A stretch of DNA of 64,000 nt, taken from positions 62,001-126,000 of the forward strand of contig JAHHIJ010000007.1 in the NCBI GenBank assembly GCA_019358985.1, read 5' to 3'. Shown here in pieces: positions 63,153 to 64,000 of this stretch. The stretch comes from Tolypothrix brevis GSE-NOS-MK-07-07A (lineage in GTDB: Bacteria; Cyanobacteriota; Cyanobacteriia; Cyanobacteriales; Nostocaceae). Numbering within the stretch: position 1 is the first letter of the stretch; each line of letters opens with the position of its first letter. The position numbers and the translations under genes are program-made. The notes under the pieces were generated by a model, which did not search any database, was not told where the DNA came from, and saw only the letters and a program-made list of their open reading frames with translations.

Positions 63153-64000
63153 GTGACATTAATTTTAGCCCTCGATTTTGGTGGAACTAAGCTGGCAGCA
63201 GCGATCGCAAATCTGGGTTCTCAACGATGGTTGCGTTATGAACGTCGCTTATCACCAACGAATGCGAATGCTAGCAGCGATTTAGAAATGATGCGATCGC
63301 TTATCCATTCGCTTCTACAAGAAGGAAAACCAGCAGCCATTGGTGTCAGCTTTGGGGGACCGGTTGACGCAACTACAGGAACTGTGCGACTATCTCATCA
63401 TGTATCTGGGTGGGAAAATATTCCCTTAAAAGACTTACTAGAAGCAGAGTTTGGCGTTTTTGTTAGCGTAGACAATGATGCTAATGTTGCGGCTTTGGGG
63501 GAACATCGTTTTGGTGCGGGTCAAGGATACGATAGTCTGTTTTATATCACTGTCAGTACTGGTGTGGGTGGTGGTTGGATACTTAACAATCAGCCTTGGC
63601 GAGGTGCTGGGGGAATGGCTGGTGAAATTGGACACATTATTGTAGATCCGTCGGGACCGATATGTTTGTGTGGGAAGCGGGGATGTGTGGAAAGGTTGGC
63701 GTCGGGTGTGTATATGGCGCGGGATGTGAGGGAGGCTTTATTAAGCGAACCGCAGAGGTGGGGAGAGAAAGTGAGGGAATTGGTGGGGGGGAATTTAGAG
63801 TTGGTGACGGGGAAGGTGGTGAGTGAGGCTGCGGCGTTGGGGGATGTGTGTGCGGAGGAAATTTTATACAGGGGCGCTTGGGGGTTGGGCGTGGGTATTG
63901 GCAATGTGGCGAATTTGATGAATCCGCAGCGGTTTGTGTTGGGTGGAAGTGTGACGAAAGCGGGAGAAAGATGGTGGGAGATGGTAAAGAAAACGGCGCG
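63153..64000 (+). CDS. ROK-family sugar kinase or regulator, 3' end outside window
   Basis: Starts at a GTG (63153), LILALDFGGTKLAAAIANLG being the ATP-binding N-terminus. Other marks are GVSFGGPVDATTGTVRLSHH, VDNDANVAALGEHRFGAG (catalytic Asp), STGVGGGWILN, the zinc site GEIGHIIVDPSGPICLCGKR with GCVERLASG (CxCGxxGCxE), and NVANLMNPQRFVLGGSV. 282 residues are visible of about 300. Glucokinase or other hexose kinase activity is likely, because no N-terminal DNA-binding domain is present. The 62865-63152 spacer contains no gene. Confidence 0.9.
   Translation, partial: MTLILALDFGGTKLAAAIANLGSQRWLRYERRLSPTNANASSDLEMMRSLIHSLLQEGKPAAIGVSFGGPVDATTGTVRLSHHVSGWENIPLKDLLEAEFGVFVSVDNDANVAALGEHRFGAGQGYDSLFYITVSTGVGGGWILNNQPWRGAGGMAGEIGHIIVDPSGPICLCGKRGCVERLASGVYMARDVREALLSEPQRWGEKVRELVGGNLELVTGKVVSEAAALGDVCAEEILYRGAWGLGVGIGNVANLMNPQRFVLGGSVTKAGERWWEMVKKTA

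Overview
The window is cyanobacterial chromosome-like DNA, most probably from a filamentous Nostocales-type genome. The evidence is dense GCGATCGC (HIP1) octamers, an NDH-1 NdhD subunit, a group 2 sigma factor of cyanobacterial type, a gap-pyk-tal-ackA sugar-catabolism block, serine/threonine kinases with an N-terminal Cys cluster, heptanucleotide tandem repeats (GGGGAAA, CCCATTG) and many palindromic interspersed repeats. No rRNA, tRNA or CRISPR array was found.

Layout. 0-7.3 kb: the N-terminus of a membrane sensor protein, a chromate transporter (chrA), an MscS channel, two EamA exporters and a fatty-acid hydroxylase family protein. 7.9-18.5 kb: one minus-strand block encoding a VirB/Tra-like type IV secretion apparatus (in transcription order candidates for B2, B3, B4, B5, B6, two B8, B10 and B9), with no relaxase, coupling protein or B11 ATPase in view. 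18.6-21 kb: a conserved cyanobacterial gene, then a decayed strip with a truncated PIN toxin pair and a broken vapBC pair. 21-27.4 kb: gap, pyk, tal and ackA, all on the plus strand, with a different repeat or transposon remnant in every spacer. 27.4-33.3 kb: gyrB interrupted by a 435-residue HNH intein, then miaA, an SGNH hydrolase and a secreted protein. 33.4-33.9 kb: a c-di-AMP (ydaO/yuaA) riboswitch with its own terminator in front of one 67-residue protein. 34-50 kb: ndhD, thrB, two related membrane serine/threonine kinases, a PaaK-like adenylate-forming enzyme carrying a repeat-derived insertion, a ParE/RHH toxin-antitoxin pair with a palindromic operator, a FAS1 protein, a GST, a HerA-like ATPase and a sigma factor. 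50-55 kb: cobO, then an arsenic cluster (arsR, pstS-like, aquaglyceroporin, arsH, arsC). 55-64 kb: an acyltransferase, an RppA-like response regulator, hisG, a GNAT, an ABC exporter, a sucrase/ferredoxin-like protein, an unrecognised gene and the start of a ROK-family sugar kinase.

How parts work together. The gap-pyk-tal-ackA block links lower glycolysis and the oxidative pentose phosphate pathway to acetate/ATP formation. The ars cluster would detect arsenite (ArsR), reduce arsenate (ArsC), let arsenite leave through a channel (MIP protein) and oxidise organoarsenicals (ArsH); no ArsB or Acr3 pump is present, so the channel is the only visible exit route. The secretion block has the core channel, pilin-like, assembly-ATPase and secreted parts but not the DNA-processing parts.

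The spacers are heavily colonised by small non-coding elements. Three families with terminal inverted repeats can be separated by their ends (ATATCATGTCCGG, CAATAGACAT, ATAGCAATCCTA). A hairpin with constant arms GTAGAGACG/CGTCTCTAC and interchangeable self-complementary cores runs through two of them and has expanded three times into tandem arrays. The most interesting items are the orphan c-di-AMP riboswitch, the gyrB HNH intein, the secretion block, the swapped-core hairpin family, the TnpB remnant with a retained 3' hairpin, and the arsenic cluster with channel and phosphate-binding protein. Functions rest on recognisable motifs; no database search was run.
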